Positions 15,449-25,310 of a stretch of DNA of 64,000 nt are shown here, one piece after another. Origin of the DNA: Tethya wilhelma (lineage: Eukaryota > Porifera > Demospongiae > Tethyida > Tethyidae); NCBI GenBank assembly GCA_964030475.1, contig CAXIPT010000001.1, forward strand, positions 18,876,423 to 18,940,422. Reading direction: 5' to 3'. The stretch's first letter is position 1. Each line of letters opens with the position of its first letter. The notes below the pieces were generated by a model that did not search any database, had not been told where the DNA came from, and saw only the letters and a program-made list of their open reading frames with translations. A program made the position numbers and the translations under genes.

Positions 15449-15575
15449 CGCTCACACTCAGTTCCTGTGTGACTCTGAAGGCAAGCCAGTGAAGAGATAC
15501 CTCCCAACTACTCAACCTCTAGACATAGTTCCTGACATAAAGACTCTCTGGAGTGACAATGTGGCTACTCCATAA
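12938..15575 (+). CDS. DEP-PH-glutathione peroxidase fusion, putative selenoprotein (5' incomplete)
   Basis: Exons 12938-13091, 13487-13653, 13752-13887, 14328-14511, 14678-14825, 14909-15079, 15462-15575 join in phase to 358 codons (stop TAA). Visible residues about 1-52 are the second half of a DEP domain ([35 protein letters not shown]). Residues about 60-185 form a PH domain ([22 protein letters not shown], closing helix [13 protein letters not shown]). Residues about 196-355 are a GPx domain of the phospholipid-hydroperoxide GPx4 type. The catalytic triplet at 14715-14717 is TGA within NVASA-TGA-GLTEKNY, where GPx4 has selenocysteine. The other catalytic residues are present: Gln in FPCNQFG, and Trp and Asn in IKWNF. 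DEP and PH domains usually bind membranes or lipids, so membrane-lipid peroxide repair is inferred. A SECIS-like hairpin follows in the 3' UTR. GPx enzymes are normally single-domain, about 170-200 residues. The start is not visible. Confidence 0.88.
13434..13484 (+). repeat. (CT)n microsatellite at 3' splice site
   Basis: A (CT)n run ends ccag directly before the PH-domain exon starting 13487. A second (CT)n at about 13702-13749 does the same for the exon starting 13752. Confidence 0.9.
13955..14145. mobile_element. MITE-like element in GPx-fusion intron
   Basis: It begins tagattggg (13955-13963) and ends cccgatcta (14137-14145). The interior repeats attttcgt(a/g)aa and cgaaaaaattttaac on both strands. 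About 190 bp, non-coding. Confidence 0.55.
14203..14325 (+). repeat. CCTCACA-type minisatellite at 3' splice site
   Basis: Tandem variants of cacaccctcacatcctcac run to the acceptor ccctcag (ends 14327). The same pyrimidine-rich repeat type precedes the HDAC3 exon at 1015. Confidence 0.85.
15411..15446 (+). repeat. (CA)n microsatellite before last GPx exon
   Basis: (CA)n followed by catgcgctcacactcag forms the 3' end of the last intron (exon starts 15462). Confidence 0.9.
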
Positions 15576-16024
15576 GAGAACATCACTCAACCCATTCAAC
15601 TAGTCTTATGTTCTGATTGATCACTTGTGTTCTGATTTTTTTCCCTTGATTTTCTACTTGTCCATGGTGTACGTGTTCCATTTGTCTTACGTATGCTTTT
15701 GTTGCCATGACGACATCTCCTTAAACCACACCCCCTGTGGCTGGAGATGCCCGATGCACTATGATAATATTCTTGTATTGTAGCTAACAAGGCATTCTTG
15801 ACATATTATTCTGTAAAATTAATTATTAATAATATTTTGTACTATTTATAATCATTGACTGCATATTATAACAATTTTTTATCATTCGATTTCGCAATGA
15901 TGAGGAGACAATGGTATAATACAACTGCAGCTATAGTTTAAGCTGGCATGACTTTGTATGAGATATAAGTAAATAATTATAAGTTAGTTAGTAAGTTAGA
16001 TCCAGTGATCATCTACTGCCGTCA
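15576..16024. other. 3' UTR and intergenic between GPx fusion and FEM1 array
   Basis: Apart from the SECIS-like element, this is AT-rich 3' flanking DNA. The GPx gene (+) and the FEM1 array (-) converge here. No further gene was seen. Confidence 0.6.
15700..15760 (+). promoter_or_regulatory. SECIS-like element in GPx 3' UTR
   Basis: It lies 132 bp after the stop codon. ATGA is at 15707-15710. After CGA comes stem strand CATCTCC (15714-15720), pairing perfectly with GGAGATG (15743-15749). The apical part starts TTAAA (AAA at 15723-15725), 12 nt after ATGA, then a mini-hairpin CCACA/TGTGG (15726-15730 with 15736-15740). GA at 15753-15754 lies opposite ATGA. This matches the SECIS core (AUGA, AA in the apical loop, GA; form II with extra mini-stem), which recruits SBP2 and the Sec elongation factor to recode UGA. 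The basal helix below the quartet is weak by eye. Confidence 0.75.
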
Positions 16025-17937
16025 TCAGTTGTATGTGTGTTGTGATCGTTCACTAGAATGCCAAGAAACAAATTCAGCCATTTTGGTCGGCAGGTATTCT
16101 CTGTACTCAATCTTGTACTCTACGATAGCACGTGCACTCAAACACTGAAGAGGGTATGGACGGGGTTCAAACGCCTCTATCTCTTCCAGCCTACCATCCT
16201 TCTTGCCACTGGGTACTATGGGTACACACTCTTTAGCAGTTTCGTTCAAATAATTGACAGCATCAATATGAGCTCCATATTCCAGCAGGATTCTCACACA
16301 GTCCACAGCTGAAGTTTCCTGCATGTATGCTGCAAAATGAAGAGGAAAATTCCCATCATGATTTTCACATTGAATGGGACACCCGTGATCCAGGAACAGA
16401 GCAAGCACTTTCTCCAGCGGAAGATCCAATTTATTATGCATACCACTAAAAAAAGAGAGACAATCTCGGACAATGGTAGAGCCATTGTTTTCAGTTGAGT
16501 TGATCAATTCTTGGACGGCAGATTTGATCAGAGTCTCTTGTTCAGTACTGTCTGTGATACACTCATCAGCTACTTTGAACCACAGAGCAACTAGCCTGCA
16601 AATTGAACCAACCAAGAAACCCTTATTAAGCTGACATTCTAAAGCAGACTGAAACAGAGGCTTGATAGAAGGAGTGAAACCTTTCTTTATCATTTTTGCG
16701 ACAAATTCCACGACACAGAGAATACAATCACTGTCTTTGCACTTGAGTCCAAATTGAATGTATCTCTGACAAAACTGAAGTGCTTTATCAAACATGTCAT
16801 GTTGAAGTGTTTTAGTTACACACTCACGAATTAACGAAACTGTTCGAGGGTGAATTTGTCCAAGAATACGTTCACAATAGATGGAACAGACAAAATGCAT
16901 CCTCAGCTTGCTCTGAGCTGTGGTAACATAGTCAGTCATTGTTGCTGGCTCCTGAATGCCATCGTAGATTTCATTCGCTGGAGGAAGATGGGAAAACAGA
17001 TTGGGATGAGACAAGCGAAGCTGTACAGCTTTGTAAAGGAAAGGTGTAGCCTGTTCATGAGACTTGCTTTCCAAATGACTGGCTGCTTGCATACAGTAGA
17101 CATCATAGAGCTCTCTTGGGCCACACTGGAAGGCCTTTATGAGGTAGTCTACCACAGAGTGACGGCCACGTACAGCAGCATGTACAACTGTAGTCAATCC
17201 TTTATCATTGGTAGCATTTTTAGCACCACCAGCTACAAGAACCTTGGCTATTTCAGGAGCAGAAGTCATATGAAGAGGAGTGTTACCATCATGTCCTGTG
17301 CAATGAACATTGGCACCATTCTTGACAAAAAGTAGAATCATTGCTTTGTTTTTAATCATCCTGACCAGTATACTGTCAGCACCATCGATATCTTCGTGGG
17401 ACTTGCGTACACTGGCATTGTGGTTAATGAGGAACCGGGCTTGGCCACATCGTAATGGCCACGATTTGCAGCTTCCCACAATGGACTAACTTTGGGTATG
17501 TTACACTTATGCTCAACATCAGCTCCTTCTGCAACCAACAGCTTCACAATATCTATAAGACCACGCCTACAGGCCGCCCACAATGCCGTGGCAGAGCAGT
17601 ACCGTGACCATACATCAGTAGTCTCCTGTTCAATATTCACGGGAAAGCCTTTCAAAATAAACTTGAGTATGTCTGCCCGCTCGTTCACAACTGCTTCTAC
17701 TAATGGTGACCATCCTTTGGGCACTTTCTTCGCCAGCAGTCGCTCCTTGAAGAGGAGAAAAGATTTTGAACTTTGACCTCCACGTTTCACCAGACGTTTG
17801 AAGGCAATTAGCTCGGTACCTTTAGTTTTGATGTACTGCATTATTTCATGAAGAGGGTCTCTTTCTGACGACTCATCCTCAGAAAGAGAAAGTCGTGGCT
17901 TCTTAACAACAGGCAATTCAGACTCTTCCTCAGACAT
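16025..17937 (-). pseudogene. FEM1-like ankyrin protein A, frameshifted
   Basis: First of six tandem FEM1-like genes. The frame from ATG 17937 (MSEEESELPVVKKPRL) is open through ankyrin repeats to GHYDVAK. A 5-bp insertion (17435-17439, ccggg on the plus strand), absent from all five sister genes, then shifts the frame. The remainder continues intact in another frame from about FLINHNASVRKSHED to EFVSWHSSERSQHTYN and the stop at 16025. The C-terminal region carries the FEM1 VHL-box-like motif LQCLSARAIVEYKIEY. It could be a recent pseudogene, an allele, or an assembly error, since no other lesion was seen. An E-box and a TGCGCATGCG motif (17987-17996) precede it. Confidence 0.8.
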
Positions 17938-17958
17938 CTTGACTGCAAAATATAGGTG

Positions 17959-17996
17959 CACGTGGCGTGATCACATGATTTATATTTGCGCATGCG
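17959..17996 (-). promoter_or_regulatory. FEM1-array promoter module (gene A)
   Basis: CACGTG (17959) and CACATG (17972) start 13 bp apart and TGCGCATGCG (17987-17996) follows. The same arrangement occurs before gene D and in the B-C intergenic region. E-box and NRF1-like identities come from known motif shapes only. Confidence 0.5.
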
Positions 17997-18117
17997 TATT
18001 GCGCATTTGTAGGAGTGGATGCATAATCTCCAAAAAATCAAGTCGTTTTAACAAAAAATATCATGTAGCTATTAGAACAAATATATGAGATAAACAGTTA
18101 TGTGGTTGATAGTCTCA

Positions 18118-20073
18118 TTAGTTAGACCGTTCACTAGAATGCCAAGAAACAAATTCAGCCATTTTGGTCGGTAGGTATTCTCTGTACTCAATCTTGTACT
18201 CTACGATAGCATGTGCACTCAAACACTGAAGAGGGTATGGACGGGGTTCAAATGCCTCTATCTCTTCCAGCCTACCATCCTTCTTGTCACTGGGCACACA
18301 CTCTTTAGCAGTATCATTGAAATAATTGACAGCATCAATATGAGCTCCGTATTCCAGCAGGGTTCTTACACAGTCCACAGCTGATGCTTCTTGTAGATAT
18401 GCTGCTAAATGAAGAGGAAAATACCCTTCATCATCTTCACATTGAATTGGGCACCCAAGATCCAGGAACAGAGCAAGCACTTTCTCCAGCGGAACTTTAA
18501 ATTTTGCAAAATCTTCATATTCATCAGTCAAATCGAAAAGACAATCTCTGACAATGGTAGAGCCATTGTTTCCAGTTGAGCTGATCAATTCCTGGATGGC
18601 AGTTTTGATCAGAGTGTGTTCTCTCTCATGTTTGGTACTGTCTGTGATACACTCATCAGCTACTTTGATCCATAGAGCAACTAGCCTGGCAATAGAACTG
18701 ATTAACCCATTATGCTGAGCATTGCATTCTAAAGCAGACTGAAATAGAGGCTTCATTCTGGGAGTAAAACCTTTTTTCATCATTTTGGAACAAAACTCCA
18801 CAACATCAAGAATAGCAGTTTCTCTAGAGTCGTGATCATTACTGTCACACTTGAGTTCTGCTACAAACTGAAGGTACCTCTGACAAAACTGAAGGGCCTT
18901 ATCATACAGGCCACGTTGAAGGGTTTTGATAACACACTTACGAACAAACAAAATTGTTCGATAGTTATTTTGTCCAAGAATGCGTTCGATGTAGATGGAA
19001 CAAACAAACTGCATCCTCAGCTTGCTATGTGCTATGGTAAAATAGTCAGTCATCGTGGCTGGTTCCTGAAAGCCATCGTAGATTTCATTTGCTGGAAGAA
19101 GATTGGAAAACAGATCAGGATGAGACAAGCGAAGCTGTACAGCCTTGTGAATGAAAGATGTAGCTGCAGACTTGCTTTCACTGTAATACAATTGACTAGC
19201 AGCCTGCATGCAGTAGACATCATAGAGCTCTCTTGGGCCACACTGGAAGGCTTTTATGAGGTAGTCTACCACAGAACGATGGCCCTGAACAGCAGCGTTT
19301 ACAATTGTAGTCAATCCTTTATCATTGATAGCATTTCTAGCACCAGCTTCAACAAGAATCTTAGCTATTTCCGGAGATGCAGTCATATGAAGAGGAGTGT
19401 CACCATCACATCCAGTTAAATGAATATTGGCACCATTTTTGACTAAAAGTTCAATCAATAATTTATTGCCTCGAAACCAACCTACACTCTCAATCAGTAT
19501 ACTCCTACTAACATCTTCGTGGGACTTGCGTACACTGGCATTGTTGTCAATGAGGAACTTGGCCACATCGTAATGGCCACGACTTACAGCTGCCCACAAT
19601 GGACTAACCTTGGGCGTATTGCACTTATGCTCAACGTCAGCTCCTTCAGCAACCAATAGCTTAACAATATCTAACAGCCCATGCCTACAGGCCACCCATA
19701 ATGCAGTGACAGACTTGATGGAACCGTGGTACACCCCGGACGGCGAGCTGATGTGTGTCTCCTGTTCAATATTCACTGGAAAGTTCTTCAAAATGTACTC
19801 GAGAAAGTCAGTTCGATCATTCACGACTGCTTCTACTAATGGAGACCATCCTTTGGGCACTTCTCTCATCAACAGTCGCTCCTTGAAGAGCTGGAAGGAC
19901 TTTGAACTTTGACCTTCACGTTTCACGAGACGTTTGACGGCAATTAGTTCTGTACTTTTAGCTTTGATGGACTGCATTATTTCGTGGAGAGGGTCTCTTT
20001 CTGACGACTTCTCTTCAGGAAGAGAAAGTCGTGGCTTCTTAGCAACAGGCAACTCGGGCTCGGACTCTGACAT
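18118..20073 (-). CDS. FEM1-like ankyrin/VHL-box protein B
   Basis: Intact single-exon gene, 651 aa, ATG at 20073 (MSESEPELPVAKKPRLSL); longer readings upstream rely on non-ATG starts. Layout follows animal FEM1 proteins, which are about 620-670 aa. There is a basic KKPRL near the N-terminus and ankyrin repeats at about 65-300 (TALWVACRHGLLDIVKLLVAEGA, DGDTPLHMTASPEIAKILV). A helical TPR-like middle includes SKLRMQFVCSIYIERILG, like DEMRMQALLIRERILG of FEM1. Two late ankyrin repeats follow (FPLHLAAYLQE, LLEYGAHIDAVN), then LQCLSAHAIVEYKIEYREYLP, matching the FEM1 VHL/CUL2 box. FEM1 proteins are substrate receptors of CUL2-ElonginBC ubiquitin ligases that read C-terminal degrons; that role is inferred here. 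Confidence 0.85.
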   Translation of the reverse strand: MSESEPELPVAKKPRLSLPEEKSSERDPLHEIMQSIKAKSTELIAVKRLVKREGQSSKSFQLFKERLLMREVPKGWSPLVEAVVNDRTDFLEYILKNFPVNIEQETHISSPSGVYHGSIKSVTALWVACRHGLLDIVKLLVAEGADVEHKCNTPKVSPLWAAVSRGHYDVAKFLIDNNASVRKSHEDVSRSILIESVGWFRGNKLLIELLVKNGANIHLTGCDGDTPLHMTASPEIAKILVEAGARNAINDKGLTTIVNAAVQGHRSVVDYLIKAFQCGPRELYDVYCMQAASQLYYSESKSAATSFIHKAVQLRLSHPDLFSNLLPANEIYDGFQEPATMTDYFTIAHSKLRMQFVCSIYIERILGQNNYRTILFVRKCVIKTLQRGLYDKALQFCQRYLQFVAELKCDSNDHDSRETAILDVVEFCSKMMKKGFTPRMKPLFQSALECNAQHNGLISSIARLVALWIKVADECITDSTKHEREHTLIKTAIQELISSTGNNGSTIVRDCLFDLTDEYEDFAKFKVPLEKVLALFLDLGCPIQCEDDEGYFPLHLAAYLQEASAVDCVRTLLEYGAHIDAVNYFNDTAKECVPSDKKDGRLEEIEAFEPRPYPLQCLSAHAIVEYKIEYREYLPTKMAEFVSWHSSERSN

Positions 20074-20107
20074 CTTGACTGCACTGAACTGCACAAAATA
20101 ATAGGTG

Positions 20108-20400
20108 CACGTGGTGCGATCACGTGATTTGTGCGCGCGCGTATAATATATACATATACGCGTAATGTTGCGAGCTAAGAGCAAGTGTAGCACCATTACA
20201 AAATGTCACATTAAAACCAATATAAGAGATAAACAGTGAGTTATATCCCCCTCCCCGGCCCTAGGCCCTCTCTACAGTCAGTACACGTGGTCTGATCACA
20301 TGATTCATACTACTGCGCATGCGTAATGCAAAATATTCCGCTTTCAAGAAATAAAATAAATCCTGTTTAGCCCGCATTACAATAATAATTGAGTTAAGCA
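20108..20400 (-). promoter_or_regulatory. B-C intergenic: gene B promoter plus a second module copy
   Basis: Gene B has paired CACGTG at 20108 and 20121. A second module (CACGTG 20284, CACATG 20297, then ctgcgcatgcgtaatg) lies just downstream of gene C. It is near-identical to the segment 25311-25429 between D and E, showing that the intergenic DNA was duplicated along with the genes. Confidence 0.6.
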
Positions 20401-20402
20401 GC

Positions 20403-22361
20403 TTAAAGAGTGGGTGACAGTCTCACATGTCTACTTGAGTCATGCCAAGAGACAAACTCAGCCATATTGGTTGGCAGGTATTCTCTGTAGTTAATCTTGA
20501 ACTGTACAATAGCACGTGCACTCAAACACTGAAGAGGGTAAGGATGGGGTTCAAACGCCTCTATCTCTTCCAGCACTCCAGGTTTCTTCTGTAGAAGACC
20601 ACGTACAACCTTCTTGGCAGTTAGGTTGTCAGAATTGACAGCATCAATATGAGCTCCATATTCCAGCAGGGTTCTTACACAGTCCACAGCTGATGTTTCC
20701 TGCAGTCCCCCAGCTAAATGAAGAGGAAAATCACCATTTTTATGATCACATTGAATCGAGCACCCAAGATCCAGGAACAGTGCGATCACTTTCTCCAGTG
20801 GAAGATCCAACTTAGCAACTGTTGTATTTTCAAAGCTGATGTCTACAGCATGAAGAGAGTCTCTGACAATGGTAGGGCCTGCTGTGTCGATCAACTCTTG
20901 AACTGCTTTTCCAATTACAATGTGCTCTCTTTCCCGTTCGGTACTCTCTTTGATGCACTCATCAGCTATTTTGATCCACAGAGCAACTAGCCTGGCAATG
21001 GAACTGATTAAAATATGATTTTTTATTCGAACTTTAAGTCCTTCCAGTGCACCTTGAAACAGAGGCTGGAAAGGTGGAATGAAACCATCCTTCACCATTC
21101 TGGCAACAGATTCTACAACATTGAGAACACGAACTCCAAACCATTGGAAACATTCGGCATTGTTTTTAACTCCATAGCTAAGAGACCTCTGACAGAATTG
21201 AGCACACTTATCATACGCACCGTGTTTGAGTGTTTCCTTGACACACTCCTCTATTGTCATTACTGTTTCCCACGGAGAGTTCAGTCCAAGAATACGCTCA
21301 CAGTAGATGGAACAGACACAAAGCATCCTCAACTTGCTCTGTGTGGTGGTGATAAAGTCGAACATTGTGGCTGGCTCCTGAATGCCATCGTAAATTTCAT
21401 TTGCTGGAGGAAGATTGGTAAACAGATCAGGATGAGATGAGTGAAGCTGTACAGCTTTGTGAATGAAAGGAGGCGCTTGAGTGATGTCCGAATTAAACTT
21501 CAGTATAAGTTTGTTTACTGCCTGCATACAGTAGACATCATAGAGCTCTCTTGGGCCACACTGGAAGGCCTTTATGAGGTAGTCTACCACAGAATCATAA
21601 CCGTGTACAGCAGCGTTTACAACTGTAGTCAATCCTTTATCATTGGTAGCATTCTTTGCACCACCTTCAACAAGAATCTTGGCTATTTCGGGAGTTTCAG
21701 TCACATGAAGAGGAGTGTCACCATCACTTGCCACCTGATGGACATCTGCACCCCCCTTCACTAGAACTTCAACAGACCTTTCACATTCAAGCAAACTAAT
21801 AGCTCTTGTCAGCAATGTCTCGAACGATTGGTCATAATTCTCACGGCACTCATTTACATCTGCACCATTGTCTAAAAGGAACTTGGCTATATCCAAATCA
21901 ATGGCTTCCCACAATGGTCCAACTCGCTGAGAGCTACACTTGTGATTGACATTGGCTCCAGCTTCAACCAATAACTTCATGCATTCAAAATTGTCAAGGT
22001 GGCAGGCCAACCACAGCGCAGTGACAGGAGCATCTATGCCAGAATCTAAAGACGTCTCTGTCTCCTGTTCAATATTCACGGTGAAGTTCTTCAAAATGAA
22101 CTTGAGGATGTCTGTCCGTTCATGAGCAACTGCTTCTACTAATGGAGACCATCCATTAGGCACTTCTTTCAACAGTCGTTCCTTGAAAACTTGATAAGAC
22201 TTTGACCTTTGACCTCCACGTTTCACCAGGTGTTTGAACTCATGTAGCTCCGTTCCGTCATTGATAGATTGTAGTATGTGGTGAAGAGGGTCCTTTTCTG
22301 ATGTCTCTTCAGAGAGATCAAGTCGTGGCTTCTTAGCAACAGGCAACTCAGACTCGGACAT
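20403..22361 (-). CDS. FEM1-like ankyrin/VHL-box protein C
   Basis: Intact single-exon gene, 652 aa, ATG at 22361 (MSESELPVAKKPRLDL). Same layout as gene B: ankyrins from about 60 to 290 (VTALWLACHLDNFECMKLLV, LLDNGADVNECRENYD, DGDTPLHVTETPEIAKILV), the FEM1 core SKLRMLCVCSIYCERILG, late ankyrins (GDFPLHLAGGLQE) and VHL-box-like LQCLSARAIVQFKINYREYLP, ending in EFVSWHDSSRHVRLSPTL. It is the closest sister of gene E, including both flanks. Its promoter region has two CACGTG boxes (22396, 22404) in a GC-rich patch (cgccgcgcgcgcg). Confidence 0.85.
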   Translation of the reverse strand: MSESELPVAKKPRLDLSEETSEKDPLHHILQSINDGTELHEFKHLVKRGGQRSKSYQVFKERLLKEVPNGWSPLVEAVAHERTDILKFILKNFTVNIEQETETSLDSGIDAPVTALWLACHLDNFECMKLLVEAGANVNHKCSSQRVGPLWEAIDLDIAKFLLDNGADVNECRENYDQSFETLLTRAISLLECERSVEVLVKGGADVHQVASDGDTPLHVTETPEIAKILVEGGAKNATNDKGLTTVVNAAVHGYDSVVDYLIKAFQCGPRELYDVYCMQAVNKLILKFNSDITQAPPFIHKAVQLHSSHPDLFTNLPPANEIYDGIQEPATMFDFITTTQSKLRMLCVCSIYCERILGLNSPWETVMTIEECVKETLKHGAYDKCAQFCQRSLSYGVKNNAECFQWFGVRVLNVVESVARMVKDGFIPPFQPLFQGALEGLKVRIKNHILISSIARLVALWIKIADECIKESTEREREHIVIGKAVQELIDTAGPTIVRDSLHAVDISFENTTVAKLDLPLEKVIALFLDLGCSIQCDHKNGDFPLHLAGGLQETSAVDCVRTLLEYGAHIDAVNSDNLTAKKVVRGLLQKKPGVLEEIEAFEPHPYPLQCLSARAIVQFKINYREYLPTNMAEFVSWHDSSRHVRLSPTL

Positions 22362-22549
22362 CTCAGTGTAAAATTTACCGTACCGTCAGCCGAGTCACGT
22401 GACCACGTGGCGCCGCGCGCGCGTACATACACATGTGCACGTCGGCCGGCTTGCATATGTATAGTTCGCGCAGGCGCATTGTGAGTATGATCAGATACAG
22501 CAAGAGTACATTTGAGAGATAACAGTTGAAAGTGTGAATGCTGATAGTC

Positions 22550-25279
22550 TTAGTTGTGTGGTCGTTCACTAGAATGCCAAGAGATAAACTCAGCCACATT
22601 GGTTGGCAGGTATTCTTTGTATAGGGTGTGCAATATGAAAAATCAACTTTTGACTTTTGAACAATTAATTCATGCAACATGTAGAGTAGGTTGGTACTTA
22701 AACTAGCGCACCTTCAATTCCTGATCTCTGTCGCTGAAGTTAAAAAAAACCCGTAAGTTTTATAATTGCATTGTCAGCAATTTTTACCGCTAAAATAGCA
22801 ATTATTTGCCATTTTTGCTTACATGCAAGAGAGAAGGGAACCCCGATACATTGCGTTAGTAGAGGAGGGCCTTACCAATTCTCTGATAGAGTTGAAACAA
22901 GCCTCTGTTATTGGTAACCATCTGGCTGATTCTGTTGAAAGTCTAGTTAGTACCAAAAATTTAGAAGTCATTTGTTGTAGGTTGCAATATGAAAAATCAC
23001 TATCGACTTTTGAACAATTAATTCATGCAACATGTAGAGTAGGTTGGTACTTTAACCAGCGCACCTTCAATTCCTGATCTCTGTTGCTGAAGTTAAAGAA
23101 AACCATATAAGTTTCATATTGCATTGTCAGCAAAATTTACGCATTTTTTACCGCTATAATCGCAATTTGCCATTTTTGCTTACATTCAAGAGAGAAGGGA
23201 ATCCCTATACATTGCATTAGTTAGAGGAGGGCCTTGCCAATTCTCTGATAGAGTTGAAACAAGCCTCTGTTATTGGTAACCATCTGGCTGATTCGGTTGA
23301 AAGTAGAATTCAGAAGTCATTTGTTGATAGGAGACAACGGAGTTTGAAGGTGCGCTGGTTTAAGTTTCAACCTACTGTACATATTGCATGAATTAGTTGT
23401 TCAAAAGTCGAATGTTGATTTTTCATGTTGCACACCCTACTTTGTACTCAATCTTGAACTCTATAATAGCACGTGCACTCAAACACTGAAGAGGGTATGC
23501 ATGGACGGGGTTCAAACGCCTCTATCTCTTCCAGCCTACCATCCTTCTTGTAACTGGGTACAACCTCCTTAGCAGTTTGGTTGTTAGAATTGACAGCATC
23601 TATATGAGCTCCATATTCCAGCAGGGTTCTTACGCAGTCAACAGCTGACGTTTCCTTCAGTTTTGCTGCTAAATGAAGAGGAAAATCCCCCTCCTCATCT
23701 TCACATTGAATGGAGCACCGATGATCTAGGAAGAGTGCAAGCACTTTCTCCAATGGAAGATCCAATTTAGCAACTTCTCCATTTACTCTACCCAACAGGC
23801 AATCTCTGATGATGGAAGAGCCAGTTGTGTTGATCAATACTTGAACAAAATTCCTGATCAGAGTGTGTTCTCTCTCCTTTTCGTTACGGTCTGTGATACA
23901 CTCATCAGCTACTTTGATCCACAGAGCAACTAGCCGGCAAATCGAACCAATCAACTGAAAATCAGAGCGTAGGAATCCTAACGCACACTCAAACAGGGGC
24001 TTGATGGAAGGAGTGAAGCCTTTCTTTGTCATTTCGGAAACCAATTCCACAACGTCGAGAATACAATCAAATGACGTAGCTTCTTTCCACTTGATTGCAA
24101 ATTGAATGTACCTCTGACAAAACTGGACGGCCTTATTGTAGATTCCATGTTGTAGCGTTTCAAAAACACACTTGTGAAGTAATCGAATGGTCGGGTAGGA
24201 ATTTTCTCCAAGAATACGTTCACAGTAGATGGAACAGACACAAAGCATCCTCAACTTGCTCTGAGCTGTGGTAACATATTCAATCATCGTGGCTGGCTCC
24301 TGAATGCCATCGTAAATTTCATTCGCTGAAGGAAGATTGGAGAACAGATCAGGATGAGACAAGCGAAGCTGTACAGCCTTGTGAATGAAAGGTGCAGCCG
24401 CAGACTTATGTTGGGTATCCTCCAATTTGACTGCTGCCTGCATACAGTAGACATCATAGAGCTCTCTTGGGCCACACTGGAAGGCTTTTATGAGGTAGTC
24501 TACCACAGAATGATGGCCCTGAACAGCAGCGTATACAACTGTAGTCAATCCTTTATCATTGGTAGCATTCGTAGCGCCAGCTTCAACAAGAATCTTGGAT
24601 ACTTCAGGAAAAGGAATTAAGTGAAGAGGAGTGTTACCATCACATTCGGGACAATGCATGTGGACATCGGCACCATTCTCGACTAAGAGTTTCATCATTT
24701 CTTTGTCCGCTTCTAAGCTTGCAATCAGTATACTCTTAGCACCATCTTCACGGCACTGGTTGACACTGGCATTGTTGTCAATGAGGAACTTGGCCACATC
24801 ATAATGGCCACGTTTTGCAGCTTCCCACAATGGACTAACTTTTGATGTATCACACTTGTGTTCAATTTCAGCTCCTTCTGCTACCAACAGCTTCACCATA
24901 TCTAAATACCCAAGCCTACAGGCCGCCCATAATGCACTGACAGAGGAGATGAAACGATGGTACGACAGCTTATTTGAGGTTGTCTCCTGTTCAAGATTCA
25001 CAGGAAAGCAGTTCAAGATAAACCTAGCCGATTGTTCACAACTGCTACTACTAATGGAGACCATCCTTTGGGCACTTTTTTCTTCAATAGTCGCTCTTTG
25101 AAGAACTGATAGGATTTTGAACTTTGACCTCCACGGTTTACCGAATGCTTGAACGTAATTAGCTCCGTACTTGTATCTTCCATTAACTGTATTATTTCAC
25201 GAAGAGGGTCTCTTTCTGATGTCTTCTCCTCAGAAACTGAAAGTCGAAGCTTCTTAGTAGCAACAGGCACATTAGACAT
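22550..25279 (-). pseudogene. FEM1-like gene D, disrupted
   Basis: ATG at 25279 (MSNVPVATKKLRLSV). Against its sisters it has three lesions. About 10 bp are missing after VVNNR near 25026-25035, which shifts the frame. TGCA is inserted in the C-terminal FEPRPYPLQC region near 23497-23500. An 818-bp element (22622-23439) is inserted in the last part, so the final codons (YLPTN-AEFISWHSSERPHN with stop at 22550) are separated from the body. The ankyrin and FEM1-core region 23500-25020 is otherwise uninterrupted (SKLRMLCVCSIYCERILG). Three lesions make this a genuine pseudogene, though a shortened product from the long middle frame cannot be excluded. Confidence 0.85.
22622..23439. mobile_element. 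818-bp inverted-repeat element inserted in FEM1 gene D
   Basis: Termini TAGGGTGTGCAATATGAAAA (22622) and its inverse ending CACACCCTA (23439) belong to an inverted repeat of about 95 bp with few mismatches. The 7-bp direct repeat CTTTGTA flanks it (22615-22621 and 23440-23446). A third internal copy of the terminal sequence starts at about 22983, so the inside is two tandem, diverged units of about 350 bp. No transposase was recognised. It is a non-autonomous DNA element of unknown superfamily; hAT elements would normally give 8 bp. Confidence 0.85.
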
Positions 25280-25310
25280 CTTTCATCAGTCTTTCTTGAT
25301 CTTTTAGGTA

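Noticed and set aside
20074..20196. N-terminal extension of FEM1 gene B
   Set aside because: It needs a non-ATG start, and the sister genes all start at the MSE-type ATG.
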